DNA of 64,000 nt from Typha latifolia (lineage: Eukaryota > Streptophyta > Magnoliopsida > Poales > Typhaceae), in contig CM034107.1 in assembly GCA_019914945.1 (NCBI GenBank), positions 186,001 to 250,000 of the forward strand. Direction: 5' to 3'. The notes under the pieces are model-generated. The model saw nothing but the letters and a program-made list of their open reading frames with translations, did not search any database and was not told where the DNA came from. This document shows, piece by piece, positions 27,104 through 38,890 of the stretch (position 1 is the first letter of the stretch; each line of letters opens with the position of its first letter). The position numbers were made by a program, and so were the translations under genes.

Positions 27104-28131
27104 ATGCATCAACTCTTGCAAACTATGCACTCGCGCAAGGATGAGGAAGAAGACCAGTCCATACTACTTCTCACCCTTTGGCCACCTGGTCAACAACACC
27201 AACCTTCTTGCCCTTCTTCTTCTTCTTCTGCCTTTTCTTCCACTTCCACCCTTTCATCTACTTCCCTTTCCGCTTCCACTTGCTGGTTTAGTCCAAACTA
27301 CAAGGAGCACAGCATCAACATCCCTCCCCACTCTTGTAGCCAACTGGATCGTGACGACTCCAACGTAACCATTGCACTCTCTATAGCCCCTCCTAACCCC
27401 AGCTTAACAAGCCTGCCATCCACTAACATCAACCCCACTCCGAGCCAGTACTGGATCCCTTCCGCCGCCGAGATCCTCGTCGGCACCACTCAGTTCTCCT
27501 GCGCCGTTTGCCACAAAACCTTCAACCGCTTCAACAACATGCAGGTCTATCATATAATAATCTATATTAATAACGATCAAAATTATAATGTAGTATTTAT
27601 TTATTTATATTTTTGGGTTAACAAGGTTAAAATTTGTTTCAGATGCACATGTGGGGGCACGGCTCGCAGTACCGGAAGGGATCGGATTCGCTGCGTGGGG
27701 TGACGAAGCCGTTGACTGCGACGACGGTGCCGCCGTCGATGATGCGTTTGCCGTGCTACTGCTGCGCCGAGGGGTGCAAGAACAACATTGACCACCCGCG
27801 ATCGAGGCCATTAAAAGACTTCCGGACGCTGCAGACGCACTACAAGCGCAAGCACGGGGCGAGGCCTTTCGCGTGCCGGCGGTGCGGGAAGACGTTCGCT
27901 GTGCGCGGAGATTGGCGTACCCATGAGAAGAACTGTGGCAAGTTGTGGTTCTGCATATGTGGATCTGACTTCAAGCATAAGAGATCACTCAAGGACCATG
28001 TCCGATCCTTCGGTGGCGGGCACGCGCCCCACATTATCGAGTCGCTGAATGTGGATGATGAGGAAGAGGAAGAGGAGGTTGAGGATGGCGATGAGGAAGG
28101 AAATGGAGACAATGCTGACATGATCTGTTAG
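27104..28131 (+). CDS. WIP-domain C2H2 zinc-finger transcription factor
   Basis: Exons 27104-27544 and 27643-28131, phase 0 junction inside the first finger, 309 residues. The family includes TT1/WIP1 and NTT/WIP2, nuclear regulators of seed coat, transmitting-tract and root development. The defining WIP tripeptide is at 117-119 ([13 protein letters not shown]), followed by four fingers: [21 protein letters not shown] (133-153), [17 protein letters not shown]… to HYKRKHG (185-218), [21 protein letters not shown] (225-245) and [16 protein letters not shown] (251-266). The N-terminus is Ser/Thr-rich with LLLTLWPPG; the C-terminus is an acidic Glu/Asp run (286-300). The intron position after NNMQ is characteristic. 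A second in-frame ATG at 27125 would shorten it by 7 residues. The exact orthologue among WIP1-6 cannot be fixed by eye. Confidence 0.95.
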
Positions 28132-28171
28132 CTTACAAGTAATCAAACTTCATTAGTGTATAAGTAATTTT

Positions 28172-28206
<35 letters not shown>

Positions 28207-29100
28207 TTATAAGTAAGAGAGTGAGAGAGAAGGAAGGAGAGAGAAAGATGCTGGAGTTGCTCGAGACTACTCATCTTTCTTTCAGTATCTTCTTTATCTT
28301 TTTTGTAACGTTTACTGTTGTCTGCTGTCATTGTGTCTCGTGCATGAGAGTAGTAGAATGGATATCTTCTCTTCTATTGGGCATCTCTCTATACCAAGTT
28401 CACCGACTTTTTCTCTGCCTTGTCATTCTTAATCTAAGTGTGCTGTCAGTTTGCTACTTGCTCGTCTTACAGTCATGCATGCTGCAAACAAACTCAAACG
28501 CGAGTTGGATTCCCCCACTTAACCATCCTTATCTTAAGATGGTTGCAGTTCCCTTTTCCTTTTAAGTCAGCAAAACCCAAGCTACTCTCCTACTCTTAAG
28601 TTTGGTCATGAGTCATGACTAGAGAGAGAGAGAGAGAGAGAGATTCTGATATATCTATTGCTAGCTTTGAGAAGGCAGAGGCTGAGGAGAGTCTACTCAT
28701 GTCTGTTACCTGCAGCCACTGAGTTATTAATTGGTTTACGTACACATACTTTCTCTCGCTCTATCTCACTCTTTCTCTCTCTAAAATGTAGAACTTTTCT
28801 CATCCACGTACACGTAGAGCAGAAGCTTTGTGCAGACATGTCAGTGGCAGACGTGGACCACAGAGGGAGGAGAGATGCATGCTTTTAGGGGTTGGGGTTG
28901 GGCCAAAGAACTGCACTCCTCTTTCCTCTTTGGGCCAACAACAAGCACGAGAACCGAAGAGATCTGCAAAGGGAACCCCTCGGTTCCTCAAATTTTGCAC
29001 GGAAGAAGCAACCCGGATTACCACGTTCTTTTCCCATTTCATGCACCACGTAAAACCCGGATAATGATGTAGTAATAACAATCATGCATCCCTTCTCAAA

Positions 29101-29145
<45 letters not shown>

Positions 29146-29603
29146 CAGTGGTTATACATACATCACATAATACTTAAAAAAAAGAAGAAAACGTATCACC
29201 CAATTAGATAACACGACAGCAGCAGCCGCAGATCGCCTCCAGCCAGGGTTGCAGTAATTTATTGCAGCCTGCAAGTCATGGCCCTGGAGTATTCTCCAAC
29301 CGAGGTTGTAGGAAATGCCCATGAGTAGAGCATATGACGGACAACGAGTGTCTACTGGAATCTGCTAGGGTGAATGGTATACCTACGGAATATCATTCTC
29401 TACATCCAATTATCTAGTATTGTTTGGTGCCATTATGCTCAATACTTGCATCTATCAACAATAAGAACTCCCAAATGGGGATTTGAATCAAAGAGACATT
29501 TGAGCGATAATTCGACACGTAGTCCCCAGTGAATTGCAGACATTGCCACCTGACGTCAGAAGCCAAGTTTGATCCTAACTTTCATCGAGCATAGGCTTTT
29601 GGG

Positions 29604-29678
<75 letters not shown>

Positions 29679-30030
29679 TCTTCTACTGGATTGCTTTATA
29701 AAAGTCACCAGTAAGGGGGAAAAAAAGTATAGAGAAGAGAGGAGAGAAGAGAGAGAAGCAGCAGAAGAAGCCGTGAGAGACCCAGTTTTGGTGCTTCCTC
29801 TTTAAGGGGAACGAGTGGGTCATAGAGCCAATCCGAAATGCTCCAGTCTCCATCCCTGGTTAGGTGCTCCCCACGCGTGTGGGCCCCCACAGCTTGCCTC
29901 CTTCCTCCTGGGCCACGCCACATAACGCCAAAGCCCAACTCCTACATCTCTCTCTCTCTCCCTATATGTCGGTTTGTAGTTTTCTCACAGGTGGTGGTCG
30001 GCTTGTTTCAAACTCTTCTACTACGTTCAC
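28132..30030. other. Intergenic region rich in microsatellites
   Basis: Contains (TA)n at about 28175-28201, (GA)n at 28621-28642, (TA)n at 29103-29140 and a roughly 70-base (CT)n at 29605-29674. An open frame at 28221-28565 begins in the 3' flank of the zinc-finger gene and has no recognisable content. A TGACGTCA bZIP-type palindrome is at 29551-29558. No convincing gene. Confidence 0.55.
29605..29674. repeat. (CT)n microsatellite
   Basis: About 35 uninterrupted CT units, the longest CT tract in the window, lying about 360 bp upstream of the TATA box at 30036. Confidence 0.9.
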
Positions 30031-30035
30031 TGAAA

Positions 30036-30046
30036 CTATATAAAAG
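30036..30046 (+). promoter_or_regulatory. Canonical plant TATA box without an assigned gene
   Basis: CTATATAAAAG followed by a CT-rich stretch, the usual plant core promoter layout. The nearest downstream ATG is at 30105. Confidence 0.5.
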
Positions 30047-30104
30047 CCTTCCATTCTCTCTCTCTTCTTTTCTCTCTTGGTAAAGATAATAATAACAGGA
30101 ATAG

Positions 30105-30524
30105 ATGGTGATGGAGACCAGGCGAGGAAGGCTTCAGATGCGGCACCAGACAGCAACTCGATTCCAAGCTCAGCTCAGTGTTGGGTTTGGAGGAGCACAC
30201 CATTGTCCTCCGACCATCACTTGCTGCTTCAAAAGAAAAAGAAAAGGGAAAGGGAAAAACAAAAATAAAATAAAATCAATCAGTCTTAAGAGCTCCTATT
30301 TCCTCCATTGGATTCCTATGTCATTTTCGGTCGCTTCGTTTTATACCCTCTCTTTCCGCCGAGATGTTTCATTCGTCATCGATGCATTTGTGGACAAGAA
30401 GCTTTCTTTCTTCTTTTTTTCTTTTTTTGCATGGAGACTTTGTTTCATATCCCTGTTTGCGTGGAAAGATGAAACCCAAATCATGCCATATGTGAGTTCA
30501 TTTAGATGTGAACCATTAGCATGA
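30105..30524 (+). CDS. Doubtful open reading frame downstream of a TATA box
   Basis: A 139-codon frame starting MVMETRRGRLQMRHQTATRF. The first ~55 codons are GC-rich and then run into a Lys-rich stretch (KRKRKGKGKNKNK) produced by an A-rich tract, followed by Phe/Ser-rich sequence typical of translated non-coding DNA. I recognise no domain. It could be a short peptide gene, the first exon of a longer gene, or a non-coding transcript. Another frame from 30077 is also open. Confidence 0.2.
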   Translation: MVMETRRGRLQMRHQTATRFQAQLSVGFGGAHHCPPTITCCFKRKRKGKGKNKNKIKSISLKSSYFLHWIPMSFSVASFYTLSFRRDVSFVIDAFVDKKLSFFFFSFFAWRLCFISLFAWKDETQIMPYVSSFRCEPLA

Positions 30525-30585
30525 ACTCAGACAAGGAAGGCTACATTGTAAAATCATGTTGTTCAAGCACAAACATACAAAAACT

Positions 30586-30637
<52 letters not shown>

Positions 30638-32587
30638 CATATATATCGGAATAATGAGGGTAAGATGAGCAACAAACTCTTACCTGAAGGCCTGCAATAC
30701 AAGTAATCAAAAGTTTGTAACTTGTACATATGCTGTTTTTAAGCAAAATATCATGTGTAACATTGCAAGTAAGTCATTTGGAAATTTCAATCCTCCATTT
30801 ACACTGGCTTCTTACATAGTGCTATCAGATCTTCCAAATGTGAAAAATCTCTTTTCAAAATAGTGAGTCATGATTCATGTTATGTAGCTTTTGAAATATT
30901 CCTTACGTTCAGTCATCTATGCCTTCGATTTCTAAAGAAATACCTGTAAAGGGAAGCTCTGATGAACTTTAATTTGTTCTCGTTTCTGACACCATCATGA
31001 AGCATCGTTGTCTCGTGAGTACCTGAAAAGGAAGGAAGACTGCAGGTTGGCCATAAATCATGTTAAGCAGAGCAATGGCTATGTACTGTGAAAAGTAATG
31101 ATCTCAAGTAGCTTATTCCCATTCTATCCGAGATAATGCCAAGAAATTGTTAGAATTGTAGGGTAGACATTATCCATGTTAAGGATTCCATTCAATTTCT
31201 AGTAGTTAATAAGTACTTGAGGTACACATCCGAACGAGTAATTATGCCCAAGCAGAAAAAAATTCACTTAAATTTATATTGATCATCAACCATATCAAGG
31301 CCTGCTTGGCAACAAGAAACGTAGACATGCATCCTTTTAAAATAAAATATTATATGCAGAATAAATTTTACCTCAAAGATGAACAAGGAATTTCAAACGA
31401 TTGTGTTATTTATTGAATATACATATTCAGAATATAGTTTGAAAAACTCCTATCAAGTATATCCTTTTGGATCGACACCCTTTTATTTCTTCATAAGAGA
31501 TAGCATCATCATGAAAGTTTCTACAAGAAGTTTCTTTTCTGAGGAGTTCAGATAATGATCGGTCTCAGTTTGATATGATTTCTATGTCAGTGTGATGCAA
31601 GTTTTGTGGCCATTCATTGCAAAACACAAGAAGCCAGATGAAAATAGTAAGCTAGACCATTGACTAGTTTCCATTGACCTATTGGATACTTAGATCTATC
31701 CTGCAAAACTCTCAAATTTCTCCATTAATTGCACATTTCACTGCAGCCAAAATAACTTTTCCTTGGAAGTCCTATTTTCAGTAATCATACTCGCGTACCT
31801 TCTCTGATGCTGCATAATAAATAGCTGTACCCAGCGACTCCATGAATGAATATACTGTCTGATTTACTCGTGTTTGCAATTACTATCAGTGAAGAACTTC
31901 TGCAATATTAGATAGGAAAAAAAGATTCTTATTCACTAGCATGTTCTAGAGTTACAGCAACAACACCCAGAATATAGAGCAACATAACAAATTGGAATAC
32001 AATCATAAGCCTTGCAGGTTCTCAGTAATTTATTATTGCATTGAAGCCCATAAATATTCTGCTGACCGGAAAATAGTTCTTGCTGTTATCACGCATATCG
32101 AATAAAAAATATGTTATTGCCTTAGATTTTTCAGCCAGATCTGTTAACGAGACCAACATTGAGGTAATTATGATATCAATATCACACAGGTCAAGAATAG
32201 ATGATATGCAAATCACATTTGCGCCATCCTGAGCTGTGTGTTACTGAAGCAGCTCAGCTGAAAAAAGAAAGACTATCAATGGAAATTCTACAAAAAGATC
32301 CTCTTTCCAGAAAGTGCAGTGTAAAATGGAAAAAATTATGTAAAATTTCAGCTCACATAACTTAAATTTTGTTTGCATTACACTTTATGGACAGTTAGGG
32401 ATCGAAAGTCCCTATTGCTAATATAGTTTCATTAGGCAAACTTTCTGAAAAAGTCCTTTAATGCAGGGAAGATAAGCAGATAACTTTGAAGTAGCATGTC
32501 CGAAGGAGCTATCATTGCTGCTGCAGACCATGGCAGAGTGAGTATCATGCGGTTCTCTATCTTAACAGAGAATTTTTCACTTGGGAT

Positions 32588-32915
32588 GACTTCAGCATGG
32601 ACTTTCCCATGTTTGGCTTACGATCCTATTTTGGGATGACAGTAGCTAATAAAGGTCCTCATGACATCCAAATCTGTGATTCTTTCTAGATTTGTAAAGA
32701 ATAAGATGCTTTAATTTCATCAGTGTATTTGTATAGACCATAATGTTATAGACTTCAACATGGACTTTGCCATGTTGGTTTATGATCTATTTTGGGATGT
32801 CAATAGCTAACAAAAGTCCTCATGAAGTCCAAATCTGTGATTCTTTCTAGATTTGTAAAGAAAAAGATGCTTTAATTTCATCAGGAACATTGTATTTGTA
32901 TAGACCATAATGCTT
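32588..32915. repeat. Direct tandem duplication, about 163-bp period
   Basis: GACTTCAGCATGGACTTTCC at 32588 recurs as GACTTCAACATGGACTTTGC at 32751, and both units continue through TTTTGGGATG, CCAAATCTGTGATTCTTTCT, TTTGTAAAGAA and TTTGTATAGACCATAATG. Unit 2 has a short insertion (AGGAACAT) near its end. No open reading frame spans the units. Confidence 0.9.
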
Positions 32916-35040
32916 TAATTTAATCAGAGTATGAATACTATGCATTATATAGATAATAACATCAAAGCAGGTGCAGGTATGACATCAAATTAAATTAACT
33001 CTGCTACAGATTATTAATTACAAAATTTGCAATCATTTTGGTATTCGGCAAGTAGGAAGAAATATATGGCAACAATTCACTTAAACAAGATATGAATATA
33101 ACTGGGCCAAGCCCACTTGTCCTGAAAAAACTTGAAAAAGATATAAGCTTTTATATTGTACCAAAAATTATCATAAATTCAATTTTATTATACAAAAGGC
33201 AACCATTATCTTATTGGCCTAGGTAGGTTAGACTAACTTTTAATATTCCGACAGGCCCACCTATGGCTGTATGCTGAGCATTGGCAAGCCATATTCTTTC
33301 CTCAAGTCCTTCCTTTTGGCCTCTTTCTGGCTCTAGGTGCACATTCAAGGTTTCACCGTATCATTAGATATTGATGTTCGTAATTGTTATCTCGTTACCA
33401 AGATTGATTCAATATAGAAGGCAATGGCCAAATTTTACATTTTTCATCAAACAAATCAATCAAATATTTATCAGTTACTTTCCGATTCAGAGAGATTTAG
33501 AATATCTGCATGAAGACCAAGATGCAACTGCAGAGTGCAAGCTAGAATAAGAATATTGAGCAACATTGATAAAATTAAAAGTCGCCACAGTCCACGATTT
33601 TATCATTTATAACGATTTAGCTTGTAAGTACGCAATCATCATATGTGAGCAATCTCGAAGGGGGAAAAAAAAACTTTGGATTCCACTTCTTTCTTAGGGC
33701 AAAAAAACTTGCTGGAGAGAAGAAGAACCCAAACTAGGATTCGTAACCATTATGCACTTCAGAAGAGAGAAGAATACCTCGATCCGTGTTAGGCCCACGG
33801 TAGTCGGATACTAGCGTGATCAGAAGAAACAAACAAAAGAAAAAGGGGAAAGGACGACCAAGGCGGGTACGGGTGGACTTGGGACTTTCGGATACTTCGT
33901 TTTCTCGGATCCGGGTGGAGGCGGGTTCGGATATGAACCATAGACAGATCGGAAATTTGTATATAATACTCTATCATTTAATAAAATTGTAATTTACGTC
34001 CTATATTCTTATTATTTATAAATCAAATCCTACGATTTAATAAATAATATGTAAAAAATACTATGCGTAAAACTTCCGTTAATTAGAAATATTTTTTTTA
34101 TTTTTAAATAAATAAAATATCTTTAGTATATATTGGATTTAGTTGGGTTGCATTTATTTGGGTTAGTATAGGTTAAGTAAGTATAATTTAGATGAAGATA
34201 GTTTCTTAATCTTCTTAGTATAATTAATTTAACTAAAAAATTTGTCAAAATAAACACAAAGTCAAGCCAATCGCAACAGGAGTTCCATACTCTTGTGTAG
34301 GCCGATAAGATTCGACCCCAAACCCTAAATCCCAAATTTTCTTTTCTTTTGGCAAACACCTGACTCTCTAATTTTCTTTTGTCTTTCTCTGAGAACTGAG
34401 GCGGACCGACGGACGTCCATGGAATTACCCAGTTGTTAATTGTTTGATATTTGTTGCCATTGTTTCCGTACTAGTATCACGTGGTAAACCCCCCACCCAC
34501 CACCCACCTTTGAATCAATCAAAGATTTGAATGGTTTTCTTTTTTAACAAGTTTCAACAGTCAATAGAGTCGTCTCCAAACCACTAAAGCCCAGAAGAAT
34601 TTATTATAACGGACTGTAGATATATATGACTATGAGTCTCTATGACTATGATCGAAATCGTTAAACTACACACAATTAATCATTGTCGTGTATCTGAACC
34701 AACCACGTATGAGCGTCCTACACCGAATTTATGCTACTTACTATAGCCTATAGGTGGCGAAAGGAGGAGGGGCGTGCAGAGAGAGATGCATTATCCACCG
34801 TACACAACAAAACATTAAGCCACTTGAGAAATAATGGCCTATGAGAGGCCACTCGGAAAGCCCAACTGCAACTTGAAGTGCCAGCTAATACTGACAGAGA
34901 TCGATCTTTGAGATACCACAGTGGGTTTCATGCATCAAACTGTGGGCAGCCAAGCCAAGCTTAAGCCTAATTGGCCCAGCAAATATTTGCATTCTCCCTA
35001 CTCCCTACCCTAATTGGGATTTGGGACCCACGCCAAGCAC

Positions 35041-35070
35041 AAGTGGGAAGTGGGAAGTGGGAAGTGGGAA
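35041..35070. repeat. Four tandem copies of AAGTGGG
   Basis: Four perfect heptamers followed by AA, in otherwise unremarkable spacer. Confidence 0.9.
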
Positions 35071-36102
35071 CTACTGCTTTCTTTGGCTCCTACCTTTAAA
35101 GTTCTCACTTAAATCATCATGGTACACCCCAAATATGTAAATGTGGTCCATGGATCATACAGGACTCTTGCATCTCTTCTACTGTTGGAAAATAAATCAT
35201 AAATTTGTTACCTCTTAGTTGTATTAATATACCAATACCTCATTTTCTTTTCTTTCCTCTTCCTCTCGTAATCTTATATTTACTAATTACTATTTTTTTT
35301 TCTTAAAAATATATCATTTCAATCGCACTCTCATCTTCTCATCCAATCATTATAAATAATATTTTAGTTATTTGCCAAATTATTATCTTAATTTTATGTC
35401 ACATTACTGTACTAGTTTATAAAGTAAATACAAGAATAATTCCTATCTTAGTTGATAACTAATTACAGTGTTTACTCATAAATAAAGAGAAAAAAATATT
35501 TCCTTTTCTTTTCTGTTTTGCTACATTTTATTAGATAACTAGTTGTTATAAAAAAAACCTAAGTCGTGAAATGACAGGTTAATAATATATATCATGCTTT
35601 TAACATGTCCCATAGCGTGCGACCACTAATACCGCACGTGAATGGTAAATGCTATGATATACAGCACCATATACAGTAATACTATAGCTTTATTATTATT
35701 ATAGATAATTAATTAACTTAAAAACTTAAGTTATTAGATAATAAACTAACAATATATATATATATGAATGTAGTGAGTACATCTTACCCTATTGAATTAT
35801 AATAGAAAAGAGTTTAGTTATTGAATCCCATTAGGTCATTATCTTTTAGGTAAGTGAAATTAATTGGGAGTTAATTAGGGTTGGCTACTTGACCTATAAT
35901 GAAAAAGAGGATGATTTGCTAGCTTGAAAGCTTACTTGCTTTTGAAGGAGATGTTTTGTCTTATTACTACAACCTAATTCGTTTTCCTTTCACCTTTTTC
36001 GACTCAGTCACATGAACAGCCACGATGTATATTAACACATACTGCATGTGATATTACTCAGATATAATACAAATCATGCAACCACAAGCAAATCTACATT
36101 AA

Positions 36103-36144
<42 letters not shown>

Positions 36145-37810
36145 TTAGCAAAGTTAATTTCTTTTCCTTCACTGGATTTACATGTACGAACTTGTCAAAA
36201 TTCCAATCCGAATCAGATCCTTTATAAAGCCATAAAATAATCCAAGCTAGGTTCAATGCATTAGAGCATGCAGTAACCTGAGAGATATTTGTGGTTGAGA
36301 AGGACCACTAAGAATTCCACTTGCATAAGATATACCGTATACGACATGCAATTCAATCCTAGGACCTATTCTATCTGATAAATATACTCCACATATTTGT
36401 TGATCAACTATGCATGCCATGGACCTCTCCTTTTCTTTCTTTCTTTCTTTCCAATTCAGCATAAGGTATAATAATCTATCTATGTATTAAATTATATATA
36501 ATCCACAAGTTCACAATTGAAGGCAAGATATTCGCAGTTAATATATATACAATGGGCAAGTTGTAGAAGTGTATCGTATACCATTAATTATGCACATACA
36601 ATAATAAGCAAGCTGCCCCTATTTTCCTATTCCCATGCTTGTGAGTATTTATTTATTTATTTATTTTTGTTGACAACAAGTTTGATTTTATGTGGCCAGC
36701 CGCATGGTTGCAATGTCATAGAAACCAAACCGGTGGCTGGCTCTTTTTGACACCTATCCAATCTTAAGAGTGCTTTAGCCAAAATTAGGAAAGAAAAGGA
36801 CTCATGCAACTTGCTCGATTGTGCCCACAACAGTAGTTTTACTATTTTTAGACGCAATCTAAATTGTACTTTTCTCTTCTTCTTTCTCCTTCTAAATATT
36901 CTAACTTTGTTTAACCGTATTTAGTTCATACTTTCTGCGAGTTAATTGTACATTTAATAGGAAATGAATTAAAAGTTGATAGTTTTGGTGGTGGAATGAT
37001 CAGTTGAAATAACAGCAGAGAGGAGATATATGGTAATGCTACCTGCGCCATGCCAAATTCTTCCAAGCTGGATTTGGATGTCTTCATCTGATGTCTATCG
37101 ATCCTCTTCTATGTTATGCCATGTCATGCCATTTTTATCTCTCCCTCTCTCTGTTTCATTATTCATACGGTAATTCTGTGGGCCTTTTATATGCGAGGCA
37201 GTGGGTGGTATATAATTTAGGCAGGATCACCCACCAACAACCACACACAAACCATCAAATCAAATTTAGAAGGAATCTTCTATGGCACCAATAGGAAAAT
37301 TTAAAAGATAAACCCCCCCCCCCCCTTGAATGCATGGGTACTAGATATTATTATTTTTAAGAGGAGGGTGGAGATCTAGTGGGAGACATTACCACATAAG
37401 GCAAGGCCATGGCATGGTCTGATGGTCATCATGCAGCAGCAGCAGCAAATTTCAGGGGGGGATGCACTTCCCATACCATGAATGGCCCACCCCACCCTTC
37501 ATGTGAACCCCCCATGCAACTTGGCATCCCAACTTGCATGCATTTCCCCATGCACCAATTCCTAATTTCCAATCCCAACCCCCCTCCAGTCCTTGATCCT
37601 TACATGCATACACACACACACAACATAGGAAGCAGCACTGTAGCAGCTACCCCACGAATCTCCCCCTCTACTATCTCTTTAGTTGACCCACACCAAACAC
37701 CATCCATCCATGCCATGAGTTCATCCATTCATAATAATAACAAGGAAGAATAATAATATAGTAAATAGTCTTCAAGTCATATTCTTCCTTCTTCATAGTT
37801 ATCTTCCTTG

Positions 37811-37818
37811 CTATATAT
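37811..37818 (+). promoter_or_regulatory. TATA box of the RAV gene
   Basis: CTATATAT about 65 bp before the ATG at 37883. A second TATATA-like element (CCCTATATAC) lies 15 bp further on, so the exact core element is uncertain. Confidence 0.5.
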
Positions 37819-37882
37819 TCCATCCCTATATACATATCTTCCTTCTAACTTCTAACTAAAAGCAGCATAACATAGGGGAAGT

Positions 37883-38890
37883 ATGTGCATAGAAGAAGTC
37901 TGCGGCCCAGCCGCTTTGCAGAGGATGGGAAGCGGGGCGAGCACCGTCATCGACCTCGACCATGGCGACGGCGCCGCCACCGAGGCGGAGTCCCGGAAGC
38001 TGCCGTCGTCGCAGTACAAGGGTGTGGTGCCGCAGCCCAACGGGAGGTGGGGGGCCCAGATCTACGAGCGCCACACACGCGTCTGGCTCGGCACCTTCGC
38101 CGACGAGGCGTCGGCGGCGCGCGCCTACGACGCCGCAGCGCAGCGGTTCCGCGGCCGCGACGCCGTCACAAACTTCCGGCCGCTGTCCGAGTCCGATCCC
38201 AGCGACGCCGCTGAGCTCCGCTTCCTGCACTCCCGCTCCAAGGCCGAGGTCGTCGACATGCTCAGGAAGCACACCTACCTCGACGAGCTCCACCAGAGTA
38301 AGCGCGCCTTCTCCGCCGCCACCACGTCATCCGGAGCCGCGTCGCCCAGCCTTGGATCCGGTTCGCCGCACGAGCTCACCGGCGTCGCTCGTGAGCACCT
38401 ATTCGACAAGGCGGTGACGCCAAGCGACGTCGGTAAGCTTAACCGCCTCGTGATACCGAAGCAATACGCAGAGAGGCACTTCCCCTTGGAGACGAGCGGC
38501 ACCGGCGCATTGAACGGAATGCTAATAAATTTCGTGGATAACTCCGGGAAGACGTGGAGGTTTCGTTATTCCTACTGGAATAGTAGCCAGAGCTACGTGC
38601 TCACAAAGGGCTGGAGCCGCTTTGTGAAGGAGAAGTGCCTCAAGGCCGGCGATGTAGTCGAATTCTATCGGTCGGCGGGACCCGACAAACGTCTATTCAT
38701 TGACCGGAAGCAGCGGTTGGTTGCGGCAGCGAGGCACGTAGTAAGGCTCTTCGGCGTAAATTTAGTAGCAGAACATCATGTGAGCATCAATGGTAAGAGG
38801 AGTAGAGATGTAGAGGTTGTAACAGCTACACCTCAGCTGTTCAAGAAGCAGCAAGTAGCTAGAAATTTAAATAATCTGAGGGCTACTTAA
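37883..38890 (+). CDS. RAV: RAV-type transcription factor (AP2/ERF + B3)
   Basis: Intronless, 335 residues, as usual for RAV/TEMPRANILLO genes. An AP2 domain covers about 43-98 ([20 protein letters not shown] … [16 protein letters not shown] … [10 protein letters not shown]). A linker with [10 protein letters not shown] is followed by the B3 domain at about 173-278 ([20 protein letters not shown] … [20 protein letters not shown]). Residues 288-294 are RLFGVNL, the B3-repression motif typical of RAV repressors. RAV proteins bind bipartite CAACA/CACCTG sites and regulate flowering time and growth (family knowledge). The 5' half is extremely GC-rich with CG-ending codons while the last ~60 codons are AT-richer, a 5'-3' GC gradient expected in monocots. 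TEM1/2-like versus RAV1/2-like cannot be separated by eye. Confidence 0.97.
   Translation: MCIEEVCGPAALQRMGSGASTVIDLDHGDGAATEAESRKLPSSQYKGVVPQPNGRWGAQIYERHTRVWLGTFADEASAARAYDAAAQRFRGRDAVTNFRPLSESDPSDAAELRFLHSRSKAEVVDMLRKHTYLDELHQSKRAFSAATTSSGAASPSLGSGSPHELTGVAREHLFDKAVTPSDVGKLNRLVIPKQYAERHFPLETSGTGALNGMLINFVDNSGKTWRFRYSYWNSSQSYVLTKGWSRFVKEKCLKAGDVVEFYRSAGPDKRLFIDRKQRLVAAARHVVRLFGVNLVAEHHVSINGKRSRDVEVVTATPQLFKKQQVARNLNNLRAT

Larger units (their letters stand above)
30525..37800. other. Long gene-poor region
   Basis: About 7.3 kb with no gene I can support. Contents: (TA)n at 30589-30628 and 36104-36138; a local tandem duplication at 32588-32915; a four-copy AAGTGGG repeat at 35041-35070; poly-C at about 37311-37325. 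The open frame at 37409-37753 lies in the promoter of the RAV gene and is low-complexity His/Pro/Asn/Ser. No retrotransposon reading frames, terminal repeats or RNA genes were seen, though degenerate elements could escape inspection by eye. Confidence 0.5.

Noticed and set aside
30105..30270. Possible microRNA precursor downstream of the TATA box at 30036
   Set aside because: I looked for common plant miRNA sequences and a long foldback; only a short GGAGGA/TCCTCC hairpin is present.
37409..37753. 114-codon plus-strand frame upstream of the RAV gene
   Set aside because: Low-complexity His/Pro/Asn/Ser translation of a C/A-rich promoter; no domain, no splice partner, and it ends near the RAV TATA box.
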